The notes under the pieces were generated by a model. That model was given only the letters and a program-made list of their open reading frames with translations. It made no database searches and was not told where the DNA came from. From positions 55,344 to 119,343 of the forward strand of contig NW_027479459.1 in assembly GCF_051014685.1 (NCBI RefSeq): a DNA stretch of 64,000 nt, given 5' to 3'. Numbering within the stretch: position 1 is the stretch's first letter; every line of letters starts with the position of its first letter. The DNA is from Ptiloglossa arizonensis (taxonomy: Eukaryota > Arthropoda > Insecta > Hymenoptera > Colletidae). A program made the translations under genes and the position numbers. Below, in pieces: positions 63,001-64,000 of this stretch.

Positions 63001-64000
63001 GACACGAATAACTAGAACGGCCTAGGGGAAAAGTGCGCATACCGTTGTAATCGGGCGAGTTTCTACTTTCAGATGCAACAGAAATTTTGCGGATTGGTCA
63101 ATCCGTTCGCGAGATATGGCAGTTTGGAGGTAAGAAACGCTTGAGAAACTCAAAATTTTCGCAGTTCTGATGCTCGAAACGAATAACTAGAACGGCCTAG
63201 GGGAAAAGTACGCATACCGTTGTAATCGGGCGAGTTTCTACTTTCAGATGCAAAGAAATTTTGCGGATTGGTCAATCCGTTCGCGAGATATGGCAGTTTG
63301 GAGGTAAGAAACGCTTGAGAAACTAAAAATTTTCGCAGTTCTGATGCTCGAAACGAATAACTAGAACGGCCTAGGGGAAAAGTAGGCATACCGTTGTAAT
63401 CGGGCGAGTTTCTACTTTCAGATGCAACAGGAATTTTGCGGATTGGTCAATCCGTTCGCGAGATATGGCAGTTTGGAAATAAGAAACGCTTGAGAAACTC
63501 AAAATTTTCGCAGTTCTGATACCCGAAACGAGTAACTAGAACGGCATAGGGGAAAAGTACGCATACCGTTGTAATCGGGCGAGTTTCTGCTTTCAGATGC
63601 AACAGAAATTTTGAGGATTAGTCAATCCGATCGCGAGATATGGCAGTTTGGATGTAAGAAACGCTTGAGAAACTCAAAATTTTCGCAGTTCTGATGCTCG
63701 AAACGAATAACTGGAACGGCCTAGGGGAAAACTACACATACCGCTGTAATCGGGCGAGTTTCTACATTCAGATGCAATAGAAATTTTGCGGATTGGTCTA
63801 TCCGTTCGCGAGATATGGCAGTTTGGAGGTAAGAAACGCTTGAGAAACTCAAAATTTTCGCAGTTCTGATGCTCGATACGAATAACTAGAACGGCCTAGG
63901 GGAAAACTACACCTACCGTTGTAATCGGGCGAGTTTCTACTATCAGATGCAACAGAAATTTTGCGGATTGGTCAATCCGTTCGCGAGATATGGCAGTTTG

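Larger units (their letters stand above)
1..64000 (+). repeat. Tandem satellite array, 175-bp monomer, 365 full copies plus a partial copy
   Basis: Every stretch of the window aligns to the same 175-bp unit, and all copies point the same way. Taking ACTCAAAATTTT as the unit start, the array opens exactly at a monomer start and stops 154 bp into the last copy. Length variants seen by eye are one 176-mer and thirty 174-mers, and with these the total equals 64,000, so no unique sequence or insertion is hidden inside. Neighbouring monomers differ at several positions, while copies several monomers apart can be identical; this is the mark of higher-order repeats. There is no coding, RNA-gene or transposon content. 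The uniform orientation, roughly nucleosome-plus-linker unit length and HOR structure are what is known of centromeric and pericentromeric satellites. The chromosomal position itself is inference. Confidence 0.98.
46361..64000 (+). repeat. Right outer domain: A and C classes return
   Basis: From 46,361 the A and C classes reappear, with 174-bp K copies at their densest: thirteen of the 26 K-type deletions lie in this domain. The far right end (63,150-64,000: K, J, B, C, A*) follows the same order as 3,851-4,700 on the left. Private changes tie distant parts of the domain together: TTTTCCCTGTTC near 54,242, 56,687 and 59,834; CTATCATATGC near 57,120 and 61,316; CGAGTTACTAC near 57,635, 62,181 and 62,881; and AACTAGTACGG near 57,940 and 62,485. 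Class F persists to about 59,000. Confidence 0.8.

Noticed and set aside
1..64000. CRISPR array or other prokaryotic direct repeat
   Set aside because: The whole 175-bp unit is repeated with no unique spacers, and there are no cas-like genes. The repeat length and HOR structure are those of eukaryotic satellite DNA.
1..64000. Primate alpha satellite or Arabidopsis 178-bp centromere repeat
   Set aside because: The length is similar (171 and 178 bp), but the sequence does not resemble either consensus, and no complete CENP-B box is present.
1..64000. 5S rRNA, tRNA-derived or histone tandem cluster
   Set aside because: No 5S or tRNA internal promoter boxes or cloverleaf arms fit the monomer, and no reading frame is kept across the unit.
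1..64000. Transposable element insertion or inverted segment inside the array
   Set aside because: Monomer counting closes exactly, and all monomers have the same orientation, so there is no space for an insertion and no switch of strand.

Overview
The whole 64,000-base window is one uninterrupted head-to-tail array of a single satellite DNA family with a 175-bp monomer. There is no gene, RNA gene, transposon, inversion or non-satellite sequence in it. Taking the monomer start at the ACTCAAAATTTT motif at base 1, the array holds 365 full monomers plus the first 154 bp of a 366th. I counted length variants by eye: one monomer of 176 bp (the first) and 30 monomers of 174 bp. That gives 365 x 175 + 154 + 1 - 30 = 64,000, so the count closes exactly and leaves no room for unique sequence.

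The organism is a eukaryote, and the array most likely belongs to a centromere, pericentromere or other heterochromatin block. I do not recognise the family. It is not primate alpha satellite or the Arabidopsis 178-bp repeat. The consensus is about 44% GC and has 13 CpG dinucleotides per 175 bp, about 1.6 times the expectation from its C and G content. That argues against long exposure to heavy germline CpG methylation, and fits an invertebrate such as an insect better than a vertebrate or a plant. This is inference.

The layout has three layers. The outer parts (1-15,046 and 46,361-64,000) carry variant classes A (GATACG with ACTACACCTACC) and C (AACTGGAACGG with ACCGCTG), which I did not see between them. 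The intermediate parts (15,047-19,594 and 36,217-46,360) mix classes B, J and K with the central classes. The core (19,595-36,216, exactly 95 monomers) lacks B, J and K after its first three monomers. It is built from an 11-monomer higher-order repeat (HOR) of about 1,925 bp, in the order F I Q L D D F' E G H P'. The same J-B-K-D block opens the core at 19,595 and recurs just after it at 36,217. Other multimers include an 11-mer on the left (527-4,374), a 7-mer on the right (45,838-47,059 and 54,756-55,978) and several very recent 3-, 4-, 8-, 12- and 15-monomer duplications that share private mutations.

Each monomer contains a 16-bp dyad (CGGATTGGTCAATCCG, a perfect palindrome in the GATC variants). 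It is followed by a TCGCGA site inside a degenerate match (7 of 9 core bases) to the mammalian CENP-B box. A second small inverted repeat spans the monomer junction, and two A-tracts lie about ten helical turns apart. The short open frames, nearly all on the minus strand, are by-products of the repeat: 174-bp monomers keep the reading frame, and 175-bp monomers shift it by one.

Class names used below: A, GATACG + ACTACACCTACC (A* adds CTACTATC); B, TACCCG + GGCATAGG; C, AACTGGAACGG + ACCGCTG + ACATTC; D, GAACCGCC + GTGCGC; E, GACACG; F, GAATGACTACAACGG + GGGAGAAG + CAGAAGC; F', F with GGTCGATCC and TATGGTAG; G, CGAGTAACTAG; H, AACTAAAACGG + CTAGCGG; I, GTTGAAATCGG + CAGACGC + TTCTCGAG; J, GTAGGC; K, 174 bp with GCAAAGAAA; L, GAACGGCC + ACTACACC + GCGATATATGG; P, GAACGGCC + GTGCGC + GATCAA (P' adds TTTCACAG); Q, GTACGC + GTCTATCC; R, CTCCAAA + GAATGACTAC + GTGCGC; x, plain consensus-like.
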